A stretch of DNA of 41,287 bases. It comes from Bacteroidales bacterium (GTDB lineage Bacteria; Bacteroidota; Bacteroidia; Bacteroidales; ML635J-15). Each line of letters opens with the position of its first letter. Positions within the stretch are counted from its first letter, which is position 1. Below are positions 16,504 through 25,238 of this stretch, in pieces. The stretch lies in assembly GCA_017551515.1 (NCBI GenBank), contig JAFZLK010000056.1, forward strand, positions 1 to 41,287. Reading direction: 5' to 3'. The notes under the pieces were generated by a model, which saw nothing but the letters and a program-made list of their open reading frames with translations, was not told the DNA's origin and made no database searches. The position numbers and the translations under genes are program-made.

Positions 16504-19020
16504 TTAGAAGTTCTGACCTATTACGAAGTGGAACTGACTGCCGTTTGCACTCGGATTTCCAGGAATCTCATCGAAACCATAACCCCAGTCAACGCCAATC
16601 AAGCCTATCATCGACATGTAAACCCTCACACCGACACCAGCTGAACGCTTGACATCGAACGGACGGAAATTCTCAATCGAATACCAGCAGTTACCAGCCT
16701 CAGCAAACGCAATGGCATAGAATGTTGCATTTGGATTAAGCGACATAGGGTAACGAAGCTCGACTGTATATTTGTTGTAAACATAACCGTTTGAAGCTGG
16801 TGTAAGCGACTGGTTGGAATAACCTCTTAATCCAATGTTTTCGGCACCATACAGGTTATATCCATAAAGTCCGTCACCACCAACTTGGAAATACTCGAAT
16901 GGCGACTTGCCTACTTTCTTGTTGTACATACCGAGTAAACCGAACTCAGCCTTTGTTACAAGTACCAAAGCCCTTGAACTTCCATCCTTTGGACCTAGCA
17001 ACGTCGTGAACCATTTAGCCGATGCTTTATATTTATGATATTCAATCCACCTGTATCTATCCTGCAATGTCATATCGGGATCGGTATAATCCTTGCCGTT
17101 CATATATGAATACGGTGGCGTAAGTTCTGCCGACACCGAAAACTCCGAACCCATGGTCGGATAAATTGGGTTTGGTCCCGATGATGAGCGACCTAGCACT
17201 GCCTTGAACGATAAGTTGTTGGATACGCCCTTGTCGAATATCATAGAATAGCCGTCATAGTTGTTAATGTTGTAACGCTTGTACGCCAATTCGAGGTATA
17301 ATGTGAAATAATCGTCAGGAACTTGCAGGCGTTGTCCTAAACCAATGCCCGCACCTGTAACCTTGAATGTCTTTCGGTCTTCCTTTGCTTCCGATGTCTC
17401 CGTACTCTTATATTGTCTTACATTTGAATGATATACTGACAATGAGAACGAATTAGGCTTTCTGCCACCAAACCAAGGGTCAACAAACGTGAAACTGTAG
17501 TTCTGATACCACAAACCGCTTGCCGATGCCTGAATCGACAGTCTTTGGCCATCGCCCGAAGGCAAAGGTCTGTACGACTTGAAATTGAATATGTTACGCA
17601 ATGAGAAATTAGTAAACGTAACGCCAAGTGTACCAACGAACATTCCCGAACCGTAACCTCCCGAAACCTGAATCTGGTCGGATGGCTTTTCCTCTACTGT
17701 ATATTCAAGGTCAACAGTTCCAGAAACTGGGTCGGGGTTGAAATCGACATTCAACTTTTCGGGGTTGAAATAGCCGAGCTGTGCAAGTTCGCGGATTGTA
17801 CGTTGAACCTCCGAACGGTTGTAAAGGCTACCAGGACTTGTACGCACCTCGCGCATGATTACATGGTCGTTGGTGCGGGTGTTGCCCACAAGAGTAACAC
17901 GGTTAACCGTTGCCTGCTTACCTTCGTATATACGCATTTCAAGGTCGATGGAGTCGTTCTCAACAAGCACCTCAATAGGTTGAACATTTGAGAATAAATA
18001 GCCATTGTCCTGATACAGAGCCATTACGCCCATCGGATCATAGAGCAATTTTTCATCAAGAACCTTGCTGTTGTATATATCGCCTTTCTTTATGCCAAGC
18101 ACATGCGTTAACTGTTCCGACGAATACATGGTATTACCAAGCCAACTGATGTTGCGGAAATAGAACTTATGACCCTCCTCTATACCTATATAAACATTGA
18201 TGGTCTTTTCATCGTATGGTGAAATTGAATCATAAGTTATTATTGCATCGCGATAGCCTTCCTCGTTGTACTTTTCAATTATCTTCTTCTTGTCGTCTTC
18301 GTAATTCTTCGGAATAAATTTCGAAGCCTTGAAAATGTTGTACCATGTCTTTTGCTTGGTTTCCTTCATTTTTCGACGAAGCTTTGCATCTTTCATCGAA
18401 TTGTTGCCCTCGAAAATAATCTTGTTGATTTTTATCCTATTGTTCTTATGAACATCGAAAATAAGAGAAACGCTATTAGCAAGGCTTGAGTCAACTTCCT
18501 CGGTTATAGTTACATCGGCGTTGAAATATCCCTTGTCAATGAAAAAGTCCTTGATATACTTTTCTGCAGAGAGTTTCATGTTTTCGGTAACCTGTGAACC
18601 CTTTGTCAGCTTTATCTGCTCGCGAATGTCGTCGGCTTCGCCTTTTTTTACTCCCTTGAACGAGAATTTTGAAAGTCGCGGGCGCTCTTCAAGGTATATG
18701 TCGAGGAAAATCTTGTCGCCGATAGTATTTGTCACCGAAATCTTAACATCTGAAAACAATCCTTGTTCCCACAATTTCTTTATTGCATCGGCAATTTCCT
18801 GTCCGGGAACGGATATTTTCTTGCCAATTTCAAGTCCTGTAAGATACAGTAGCACATTATGGTCGAGATATTGCACACCGGAAATCGTAACGCCACCAAT
18901 TTCGTATTCCTTTGGCGACAAGTAATTTATGGCGCTTCCACTCGAATATATGTTATTCTGGGCAGTCGCTGCGGAAACAACGGCAACAAACAGCATTAAT
19001 ATCAAAACAAATCTTCTCAT
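16504..19020 (-). CDS. bamA: Outer-membrane assembly factor BamA
   Basis: The central subunit of the barrel-assembly machine in the outer membrane. Signal peptide MRRFVLILMLFVAVVSAATAQ; POTRA domains from about 40 to 440 ('ISGVQYLDHNVLLYLTGL', 'KFSFKGVKKGEADDIREQI', 'INKIIFEGNNSMKDAKLRR', 'FRNISWLGNTMYSSEQL', 'VNRVTLVGNTRTNDHVIMRE'); then the Omp85 barrel about 450-838 with 'IQVSGGYGSGMFVGTLGVT', 'FSLSVYHSN', and a C-terminal strand ending in Phe (QFHFVIGQNF). At 838 residues the length fits a five-POTRA Bacteroidetes BamA. It lies 4 bp behind uppS, so the two genes are almost certainly cotranscribed. Confidence 0.97.
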   Translation of the reverse strand: MRRFVLILMLFVAVVSAATAQNNIYSSGSAINYLSPKEYEIGGVTISGVQYLDHNVLLYLTGLEIGKKISVPGQEIADAIKKLWEQGLFSDVKISVTNTIGDKIFLDIYLEERPRLSKFSFKGVKKGEADDIREQIKLTKGSQVTENMKLSAEKYIKDFFIDKGYFNADVTITEEVDSSLANSVSLIFDVHKNNRIKINKIIFEGNNSMKDAKLRRKMKETKQKTWYNIFKASKFIPKNYEDDKKKIIEKYNEEGYRDAIITYDSISPYDEKTINVYIGIEEGHKFYFRNISWLGNTMYSSEQLTHVLGIKKGDIYNSKVLDEKLLYDPMGVMALYQDNGYLFSNVQPIEVLVENDSIDLEMRIYEGKQATVNRVTLVGNTRTNDHVIMREVRTSPGSLYNRSEVQRTIRELAQLGYFNPEKLNVDFNPDPVSGTVDLEYTVEEKPSDQIQVSGGYGSGMFVGTLGVTFTNFSLRNIFNFKSYRPLPSGDGQRLSIQASASGLWYQNYSFTFVDPWFGGRKPNSFSLSVYHSNVRQYKSTETSEAKEDRKTFKVTGAGIGLGQRLQVPDDYFTLYLELAYKRYNINNYDGYSMIFDKGVSNNLSFKAVLGRSSSGPNPIYPTMGSEFSVSAELTPPYSYMNGKDYTDPDMTLQDRYRWIEYHKYKASAKWFTTLLGPKDGSSRALVLVTKAEFGLLGMYNKKVGKSPFEYFQVGGDGLYGYNLYGAENIGLRGYSNQSLTPASNGYVYNKYTVELRYPMSLNPNATFYAIAFAEAGNCWYSIENFRPFDVKRSAGVGVRVYMSMIGLIGVDWGYGFDEIPGNPSANGSQFHFVIGQNF

Positions 19021-19024
19021 TCCG

Positions 19025-19768
19025 CTACTTTTTTACTTGCTCACTTGTTTTTCCAAACCTGCGTTCCCTATTTTGATAACTAATTAAAGCTTTGTATAAT
19101 TCCTCGCGGTTGAAATCAGGCCAAAGAACATCGGTAAAGTACAATTCGCTGTATGCGAGCTGATATAAAAGGAAGTTGCTAATCCTTGATTCTCCGCTAG
19201 TGCGAACCATCAGTTCGGGGTCGGGAATGCCGTCGGTTGACAGATAATGCGAAAACATATCGCTGTTAATGTTGTCGGGAGAAATCTTTCTTTCGGCACA
19301 ATCGCGTGCAATTTTCTTGGTAGCCTCCACTATGTCCCATCTGCCGCTATAGCTTAATGCAACAATGAAATCCAGCTTGCTGTTGTTCTTTGTCCTTTCG
19401 ATAACATAGGCGACCTTCTCGCGCAAATACTTTGGAAGCCTGTCCATTTCCCCAATCATCTTCACGCGTACACCATTCTTCATCATGTTTTCGATTTCGT
19501 CGTCGATAGCACTCGACAGAAGCCCCATAATTCCGCTAACCTCATCGGCAGGGCGGTTCCAGTTCTCTGTGGAAAACGCATATACGGTAACATATCTTAT
19601 GCCCAAATCACCTGCAGCATTCAGAATTTCCTTCACGGTCTTAACACCATTCTTGTGACCGAACAGTCGCATCATACCGCGCTTTTTAGCCCAGCGACCA
19701 TTACCGTCCATTATGAATGCGACATGCTGCGGAAGTTTCGACCTATCTATTTGCTCCAGTAAATTCAT
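19025..19768 (-). CDS. uppS: Isoprenyl transferase (undecaprenyl diphosphate synthase) UppS
   Basis: A cytoplasmic cis-prenyltransferase that makes the C55 lipid carrier for peptidoglycan and other envelope polymers. Catalytic Asp21 is in 'HVAFIMDGNGRWAKKRG'. Other family motifs are 'YAFSTENWNRPADEV', 'ALSYSGRWDIVEA' and 'PDPELMVRTSGESRISNFL' followed by 'AYSELYFTDVLWPDF'. At 247 residues it has standard length. It is packed between porG (2 bp gap) and bamA (4 bp gap), an order common in the phylum. Confidence 0.97.
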   Translation of the reverse strand: MNLLEQIDRSKLPQHVAFIMDGNGRWAKKRGMMRLFGHKNGVKTVKEILNAAGDLGIRYVTVYAFSTENWNRPADEVSGIMGLLSSAIDDEIENMMKNGVRVKMIGEMDRLPKYLREKVAYVIERTKNNSKLDFIVALSYSGRWDIVEATKKIARDCAERKISPDNINSDMFSHYLSTDGIPDPELMVRTSGESRISNFLLYQLAYSELYFTDVLWPDFNREELYKALISYQNRERRFGKTSEQVKK

Positions 19769-19770
19769 TG

Positions 19771-20547
19771 TTATTTGTCGTGTTTCTTGTAGTATGCGGG
19801 ACAGCCAAGTCCACCAATCTTAAATGTGTAGGAAATTCCAACGAGAGCAACTGAATACCAGTCGTTTGTATATCTGAATCCGAGTTGTTTCCTATTCACT
19901 TCTTCGGTCAGTGCTGTTCCGTAAGCTATCGTATAATCATTCTTTATGTTTTCGTTGGTAATGCCGTCAATCATATCGGAAAAAGTCCAGCGGAACGCCC
20001 ATTCCACGCTCAGTACAAGCCGCGGAATAATATTTTTCTTAAATCCGACACCAAAAGGAATCGCCATTGTGAAGAAATCTTCGTCGTATGAAGTTCTGCC
20101 TATAAAAGTGCCTGCCACACCGACTTGCATATAGGGTGTGAAACTGTTACGAGCGACATCACCGTATAGGTAAGGCAGAAAATTGATTTCGACCTGCGCT
20201 GATATTTCGTTTAGCGTCACATTGAATGATTTGTTGCGTACCTGTTGGAACACATTATTGAAATCGGCATCTTTTCCGGAGAGCATCGAGTTGAAATATC
20301 CGAGCCTCAAGTCAAATCTGTTGGTAAAATGGAACTTCAGCGATGCACCTATGTTATGTCTCGGGTGATAGAACGGTCTTGCATAGTTTATGTCGCCCAT
20401 ATAGTACGACAATCCGCCGTTGAAACCGATTTCAAGTCCATACTGAGCCTTTACCGACAATGCCGAGAATAAAAAAACAAAAGACAGTAACGATGTTACC
20501 GTCATTTGTCTTAAATGTTTATATGTGCTACTCTTTTGCCTATCCAT
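19771..20547 (-). CDS. porG: DUF6089 family beta-barrel protein, PorG-like T9SS component
   Basis: Predicted small outer-membrane barrel. In Porphyromonas the DUF6089 protein PorG is needed for T9SS and is encoded beside uppS and bamA, as here. Signal peptide within residues 1-35 (MTVTSLLSFVFLFSALSVKAQ), then 'YGLEIGFNGGLSYYMGDIN', alternating barrel strands ('SLKFHFTNRFDLRLGYF', 'VEINFLPYLYGD', 'IPFGVGFKKNIIPRLVLSVEWAFRWTFSD'), and a Cys near the end (GGLGCPAYYKKHDK). The start could instead be Met15 of the listed frame. The role in T9SS is inferred from family and position. Confidence 0.8.
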   Translation of the reverse strand: MDRQKSSTYKHLRQMTVTSLLSFVFLFSALSVKAQYGLEIGFNGGLSYYMGDINYARPFYHPRHNIGASLKFHFTNRFDLRLGYFNSMLSGKDADFNNVFQQVRNKSFNVTLNEISAQVEINFLPYLYGDVARNSFTPYMQVGVAGTFIGRTSYDEDFFTMAIPFGVGFKKNIIPRLVLSVEWAFRWTFSDMIDGITNENIKNDYTIAYGTALTEEVNRKQLGFRYTNDWYSVALVGISYTFKIGGLGCPAYYKKHDK

Positions 20548-20591
20548 ATTGGATATAACGGAGAATCATCACAAATATTTTTAAAATTATC

Positions 20592-21530
20592 TTAAAATTT
20601 CGACCTACCTCTGTGTACCGAGAACAACTTATATGTAACCTTCACGGTAAGAAACATATAGGCATCGTTCCAGTTGCTGTCGCCACGCTGGTCACCAGCA
20701 CCATTCCTATAGCCTATTCCTGGTTTATTGGCAGCAGGGTCGCTGAAATAGCTAGCAATTTCGTCTTCGAAAATCTCTGATGCGACATAAGTGCTGCTTA
20801 CATCGTCAATATAATCGGTGAGAGTGTATCTAAATCCGAAATCGAAACCGATACCCCAGCTATGTGTAATCATATAGTTCATGCCGACACCGAAAGGTAT
20901 TGACATCTGTATTCTGCTATATTTGGGACGGGTCGCTATTGTTCCCTGACCTTCGGTGCCTAATGGTTGCAACGAGTACCATTCTCCGTAATGAGGCTTC
21001 GACTCATCGGGATTTCCATTGGCATCGGTTGGCAGGTATTGAGCCTTAGGATTGAAAAAGAATCCACCGATACCTGCGAAGATGTACAGATTTGGAGTTG
21101 CTCTCTTTCCTTTCGCACGCTTTATGTTGTAGCGATGTCCCATTCTTTCGCGGAGGATTGAAAATTCAACAACCTCACTCAATTCAATAATCGGTGAACG
21201 GAAAGAAAGGTAACGATTGTGACGAGCCGATTCTGGTGTGAAATCGTCGCTTCCGTAAACTCGACCGTAATAGAGACCGGTACGCAATGCAAACCTGTCG
21301 GTAAGTTTGTAGCCATAGCCAGCCATAAATGCCCAGCGGTTTGCTTGAATGTCGAAGTCTTTCACGAAATGGCTGCCGACACCCTTGCCACCACCAAGGT
21401 CGCCCATAAACGCGGCAGTACCGGCTCCGAAAACAAATTCGTGTCTGTACCTTCTCCAGTCTCCTGTCTGTGCAACAACTGAAATCGTCGCAAAAGTCAG
21501 AAAAATCATTAAGACTGCAAATCTTCTCAT
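20592..21530 (-). CDS. DUF6089-like outer-membrane beta-barrel protein, paralogue of the PorG-like protein
   Basis: A 312-residue barrel protein with signal peptide MRRFAVLMIFLTFATISVVAQ. It shares with its downstream neighbour the start 'EFVFGAGTAAFMGDLGGG' (compare GLSYYMGDIN), 'YGYKLTDRFALRTGLYYG', 'SRIQMSIPFGVGMNYMI' and the 'WGIGFDFGFRYTLTDYIDDV' strand. It has extra loops (for example 'YLPTDANGNPDESKPHYGEW'). It is 44 bp upstream of the PorG-like gene in the same operon. The exact function is unknown; a T9SS or envelope role is inferred only from its paralogue. Confidence 0.75.
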   Translation of the reverse strand: MRRFAVLMIFLTFATISVVAQTGDWRRYRHEFVFGAGTAAFMGDLGGGKGVGSHFVKDFDIQANRWAFMAGYGYKLTDRFALRTGLYYGRVYGSDDFTPESARHNRYLSFRSPIIELSEVVEFSILRERMGHRYNIKRAKGKRATPNLYIFAGIGGFFFNPKAQYLPTDANGNPDESKPHYGEWYSLQPLGTEGQGTIATRPKYSRIQMSIPFGVGMNYMITHSWGIGFDFGFRYTLTDYIDDVSSTYVASEIFEDEIASYFSDPAANKPGIGYRNGAGDQRGDSNWNDAYMFLTVKVTYKLFSVHRGRSKF

Positions 21531-21579
21531 GTTTCTATTAATAATTCTAAATATATAACATTCAATAAATTACATGTGG

Positions 21580-22470
21580 CTAGTTCCTTAAATCAACTCC
21601 CCACATGAGTTTTTCTCTAAGGGTGCAAAAATATGTATTTTTAAATAGATTTACAAAATTAATGTAAAAATTTGCACGTCGAACTACAATTTGTTTCAAA
21701 TTTTTTATTGAATACGACTTGTAATCCAGTGAGGCTAAGACACTTCCCTCGTTAGAATCGACTGAAATTTTTATTTCAGAATATGCAGAAATCACCAAAG
21801 GACGAACCGTAAGATTATGGTTGGCAATCGGCGTTATAAGCATGACATCCGACTGCGATGTAATAATTGGACCTCCGCAACTTAGCGAGTAAGCCGTAGA
21901 GCCTGTCGGCGTTGATACGATTAAACCATCGCACCAGTAGGTATTGATGTAGTTGTCGTCTGCCGAAACCTTGATTTTTATCATGCTCAGACGCGACTTC
22001 TTGAGTATCGAGAAATCGTTGAGGCAGAAGTTTATGTCTCCATAGAAAGGCGTTTCTGCTGATACATCAAGAAGCATCCTTTTTTCGATGGTATAATCGC
22101 GATTCCTGAGTTGCTCAATTGCCTTTGCAATGTTCTGGGAATTAACATACGACAAGAAACCAAGCCTTCCCGTATTTATGCCAAGCATTGGAATTCCCGA
22201 TGCTCCTACAAAAGTAGCCGATTCGAGGAAAGTGCCGTCTCCACCAACACTAAGCATAAAGTCAAACTTAACATCTTCTGGCAATCGGTCGGAATACAAG
22301 CCTTTTACTTCGGGCTTGAACAATGTCTTCTCGACCATAAAGTTGTAGAACTTCTCGTTGACATACACATCCATTTCGTTTTCCTTCAGCAGTTCGAACA
22401 ACTGTATGAGCATTCCACTGAAACTGTTTCCGAAGTTCCTTCCGTGAATCGCTATGTTCATCTTATCCAT
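21580..22470 (-). CDS. nadK: NAD kinase NadK
   Basis: A cytoplasmic enzyme that makes NADP from NAD and ATP. Motifs: G76-G-D-G79 in 'LSVGGDGTFLES', 'GINTGRLGFLSYV', 'CLNDFSILKKSRLSMI' (the usual N-E is N-D), and 'DGLIVSTPTGSTAYSLSCGG'. At 296 residues the length is typical. The start could be Met1 or Met4 (22461). It lies 9 bp behind the Omp85-like gene, in one operon with the CBS-ACT gene. Confidence 0.96.
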   Translation of the reverse strand: MDKMNIAIHGRNFGNSFSGMLIQLFELLKENEMDVYVNEKFYNFMVEKTLFKPEVKGLYSDRLPEDVKFDFMLSVGGDGTFLESATFVGASGIPMLGINTGRLGFLSYVNSQNIAKAIEQLRNRDYTIEKRMLLDVSAETPFYGDINFCLNDFSILKKSRLSMIKIKVSADDNYINTYWCDGLIVSTPTGSTAYSLSCGGPIITSQSDVMLITPIANHNLTVRPLVISAYSEIKISVDSNEGSVLASLDYKSYSIKNLKQIVVRRANFYINFVNLFKNTYFCTLREKLMWGVDLRN

Positions 22471-22479
22471 CCTACCGAA

Positions 22480-23868
22480 TTAAAATTTCTTATAAATAGG
22501 GGTCCTATAGTCAACAAAGACTCCGACAAAATTAAAGTTTCCATTATATGCCGCATACACTTTCAGCACGCGGTCGTAATATGTCTCGATGCTCAAACCC
22601 GCGCCAGCCGAGTATATGGGCTTCTGTGCCAATGGGTTCTCCGCTTCAAAGTCGGGTGCAAAATTACTACAATACGCTAAATCGGCAAATAAATCCACAT
22701 AAATTTGAATGTATGGATTTCGGAATTTTTCGGGGATCCACCGTGCAAGCGTAAAATCTCGCCTGTTTAGTATTTTGAAGCTAAATGTATTCTGCATTGA
22801 TGAAAAATTCCTACTTAATATATAATAGTACTCGAATCCGCGTATTAGATTGCCGCTGCAAAGGTCAATACGTTTGTTTACCGGGATTTCGTCGTATGTG
22901 CCAAAAAACTGACGGTGAGAAAGTGAGCCGTGGTAGAAAATGAGGCTGCGGTAAACGCTTGTGTTATATTCTAAGCCTAGACTGGCGAATGCAAAAGTTG
23001 ACGATTTTAGTTCCGAAAAGACATTAAAATCCATTTTTGCATGCACTCCGGATGTCGGACAAACCTTGCTGTCGCGGTTGTCGTAGTCGAAAGCAAATGC
23101 AGGGACAATAAAATTCTGCACCGACTTGCCTTCGGGCGCAAGCAAAGAATCGCTGCTTACAATGTTCTGGTACGACAACGACATGGAAAAGTCGTAGTTT
23201 ACACTTGGACGCAGCACATATCCCATTCCAGCGACTAACATTCGGCGTATGTAGGCATTTTCGTTTTCGGCATATACAGGCTTGCATTCGACAATGCTTG
23301 CAATCTCTTTTTTCTGTCTGAAATATTCAGTTCTCACCCAAATGCCACTGCGTCTGTTGCGTCCGATATTCGGCTTCTGGTACGAAATCGCGTATTGTTC
23401 TTTGTAGCCGAGCCTCAACTTGAAGTTCAGCATTTCGTTACGTCCGCGGAAATTTAGCCAGTCGAAAGCCACACCATAGTTTATCTTTCGGTAATCCTTA
23501 TAATGGAAATATGATGTTAGGTTGCGGTCGGCAATTTCGAGAATGGGATACACCCAATAGTACCAGCGTTCAACCACATTCACATTTACGGTTATGGCAT
23601 CGGTGCTATCGGCTTGCGAATACGAAACATCTATGTTGTTGAACAGCATGAGCCTATGCAGATTGTCGGCAAAGTTCCGCAGTTCGTTTTCCAGATTTTC
23701 TTCGGGAATACTATCTCCTGCTTTGCATCGAAATTCGCGGAGGATTGTCTGTGGTTTTGTTTTTTCGTTGCCCGAAATCGAAATGTCGGCTATGTGCAGA
23801 TACCTTTCCTGCGCAAGCGCAACAACAGAAAAAGCAACAAAAACCACCGACAGCAGAACCGCTCTCAT
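22480..23868 (-). CDS. Omp85/TamA-like outer-membrane protein with one POTRA domain
   Basis: A 462-residue predicted outer-membrane barrel of the BamA/TamA superfamily. Signal peptide MRAVLLSVVFVAFSVVALAQ; one POTRA-like domain about 22-110 ('IADISISGNEKTKPQTILRE', 'NNIDVSYSQ', 'ITVNVNVVERWYYWVYP'); barrel from about 125 with 'GVAFDWLNFRGRNEMLNFKL' and 'AFDYDNRDSKVCPTSGVHAK' (a substitution in the usual DxRD.xxPxxG motif context), ending in Phe (DYRTPIYKKF). It is much shorter than the BamA encoded nearby and cannot replace it. The start overlaps the stop of the CBS gene (ATGA), so the two are translationally coupled. Confidence 0.82.
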   Translation of the reverse strand: MRAVLLSVVFVAFSVVALAQERYLHIADISISGNEKTKPQTILREFRCKAGDSIPEENLENELRNFADNLHRLMLFNNIDVSYSQADSTDAITVNVNVVERWYYWVYPILEIADRNLTSYFHYKDYRKINYGVAFDWLNFRGRNEMLNFKLRLGYKEQYAISYQKPNIGRNRRSGIWVRTEYFRQKKEIASIVECKPVYAENENAYIRRMLVAGMGYVLRPSVNYDFSMSLSYQNIVSSDSLLAPEGKSVQNFIVPAFAFDYDNRDSKVCPTSGVHAKMDFNVFSELKSSTFAFASLGLEYNTSVYRSLIFYHGSLSHRQFFGTYDEIPVNKRIDLCSGNLIRGFEYYYILSRNFSSMQNTFSFKILNRRDFTLARWIPEKFRNPYIQIYVDLFADLAYCSNFAPDFEAENPLAQKPIYSAGAGLSIETYYDRVLKVYAAYNGNFNFVGVFVDYRTPIYKKF

Positions 23869-24527
23869 ATCTTCATGTAGTTCATTAGCAGTTCGTACCT
23901 TTCGCGATAGAAGTCGTCGATTTTGTTGCTTCCCGAGAAAAATGTATTAACCTTGTAGCCATAGCGTTCGAGCGACTTTACCACAGGCGATATTTCAGCC
24001 ATATTTACGACAAGCGTCACATCTATCCGAGTGGAATCCTCATACTCCGTCACATACGAGGAAATCAATTTGGCATTTTCCGACTCCACAATCCGTGCAA
24101 TTTCCGACATGGAATAGTCGTGTACGCCCATCTCGAGTACAAGCACTGCACCTTTCGACTGCACGTTTGTAATCTTCGCCACAGCAACAAGCAAGTTTTG
24201 CGAAGTTACCGAGCCAAGGTACTTGCGGTCTGCATTTATAACAGGCACTATAGGCACTGAAAAATGGGTTGCAACAGCTAGCACATCAAGGATATGTTGT
24301 GTTGATTGCACGTACGGAGTCTTCATAACACCGAACTCCGACAATTTTTCCTCAAACAAATTTTTGTCGTATAGTTCGTCCTCCGAAACCATACCTAAAT
24401 ATATATCGTTCTCGACAACCGGCAGATGCGACATCTTGAAAGTGTCCATCAGCGACAGCACGCGCGAACATGTGTAGTCGGGCGTTACATACGGTACCGA
24501 TGTGTCTATGTAGTTTTCAGCAGTCAA
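23865..24527 (-). CDS. CBS-pair plus ACT-like domain protein (AcuB-like)
   Basis: A 220-residue soluble protein. Two CBS motifs fill residues 1-125 ('FKMSHLPVVENDIYLGMVSE' and 'VPIVPVINADRKYLGSVTS'), and an ACT-like fold follows ('GAVLVLEMGVHDYSMSEIAR' ... 'RIDVTLVVN'). CBS pairs commonly sense adenine nucleotides; with nadK in the same operon, a link to nucleotide status is plausible but unproven. It is the first gene of the operon, with a TATCTTTG promoter element at 24554-24561. Its stop overlaps the next start. Confidence 0.82.
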   Translation of the reverse strand: MTAENYIDTSVPYVTPDYTCSRVLSLMDTFKMSHLPVVENDIYLGMVSEDELYDKNLFEEKLSEFGVMKTPYVQSTQHILDVLAVATHFSVPIVPVINADRKYLGSVTSQNLLVAVAKITNVQSKGAVLVLEMGVHDYSMSEIARIVESENAKLISSYVTEYEDSTRIDVTLVVNMAEISPVVKSLERYGYKVNTFFSGSNKIDDFYRERYELLMNYMKI

Positions 24528-24553
24528 AATCTATTGCATTAAAAATGAAAGCG

Positions 24554-24561
24554 CAAAGATA
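24554..24561 (-). promoter_or_regulatory. -7 promoter element of the CBS-Omp85-nadK operon
   Basis: The minus strand reads TATCTTTG, 27 bases before the CBS start codon. The mini-hairpin array begins right behind it at about 24572, so the array lies upstream of the operon rather than in its leader. Confidence 0.6.
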
Positions 24562-24571
24562 AGGGAAAAAG

Positions 24572-24722
24572 TTTGAATGGCTACGCCGTTTATTTGTTTC
24601 TGTGTTTCTATGGGCAGAGCCCGTTTCTATGCCTACGGCGTTTGAATGGCTTCGCCGTTCTGTGGCTGACGCCGTTTCTCGCTTCGCTGTTTCAATGGGC
24701 AATGCCCGTTTCTGAGTTTCAG
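24572..24722. repeat. Mini-hairpin minisatellite array (GTTTCT spacers), variable stems
   Basis: Six small stem-loops are spaced by GTTTCT/GTTTGA words: GGCtacGCC (24579), GGGCagaGCCC (24612), GCCtacGGC (24631), GGCttcGCC (24648), GGCtgacGCC (24664) and GGGCaatGCCC (24697). Stems differ in sequence but stay paired. The same family forms the larger array at 33370-33785. Confidence 0.85.
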
Positions 24723-24730
24723 GTTGTTTT

Positions 24731-24750
24731 AGACGCAATGAATTGCGCCT
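24731..24750. repeat. Degenerate REP-type palindrome
   Basis: CGCAAT-ga-ATTGCG forms the core, with partly decayed outer pairs (TAG ... CTG). It resembles the GTAG...CTAC palindromes elsewhere in the window. Confidence 0.4.
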
Positions 24751-24776
24751 GTACATGGGATATGATTAATATGAAA

Positions 24777-25175
24777 TTATTGGTGTCCGCTAAAAAACAT
24801 GCAAACGTTATAAGTCAGTTGTTATCACACTCTTATATACGTATGCTGATTATAGGGCTTGTCATTCCGAAAACCAGATTGAACCTGCGATACGGAACGG
24901 GGAGCTGTGTGAAGTCGGTTGTCCGGAACGTTGCTTGCAACCTCACGAAGTAATCTGCTAACGTATTGTCGTGGAACAGATTACTCACTTCGTTTCGTGA
25001 AAGAGTTCCGTACAGACAGGCTCACACGACACGTTCCTTAGTCGGTTTGTTTTACAGAGGTTCCTCGTCTTAGCATAGCAAAAGTCCTGCGTTTGTTTTG
25101 CTCTGCCTTCGGCTTACGGAACGTTCGCTTTGTCTTACGGAATGACCTAATGGGTGGTTTAGCGGACAACAATAA
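24777..25175. mobile_element. 399-bp segment bounded by 18-bp inverted repeats (IS relic or MITE)
   Basis: TTATTGGTGTCCGCTAAA (24777-24794) is matched at 17 of 18 positions by the complement of 25158-25175. The inside contains short hairpins (for example GTAATCTG/CAGATTAC and GTTGCttGCAAC) but no credible transposase frame. No clear target duplication was found. It lies between the CBS operon and the large bspA-like gene. Confidence 0.5.
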
Positions 25176-25181
25176 AAATAT

Positions 25182-25219
25182 ATATCGTAGGGCAGGTTTC
25201 AAATCTACCCCTACGATAT
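25182..25219. repeat. REP-type hairpin downstream of the large bspA-like gene
   Basis: The arms ATATCGTAGGG (25182-25192) and CCCTACGATAT (25209-25219) are perfect complements, with further partial pairing inside and a small loop. It starts 20 bp past the stop codon and may act as a 3' stabiliser or weak terminator. No T-run follows. Confidence 0.7.
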
Positions 25220-25238
25220 TGTTCCACAAAATTTTGTT

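Noticed and set aside
24573..24953. A 126-codon frame over the mini-hairpin array
   Set aside because: It runs through the array and the IS-like relic, has no conserved motif, and has no promoter or ribosome site.
25196..25215. 'ggtttcaaatctaccc' as a possible tRNA T-arm
   Set aside because: No acceptor, D or anticodon arms around it; it belongs to the REP-type hairpin.
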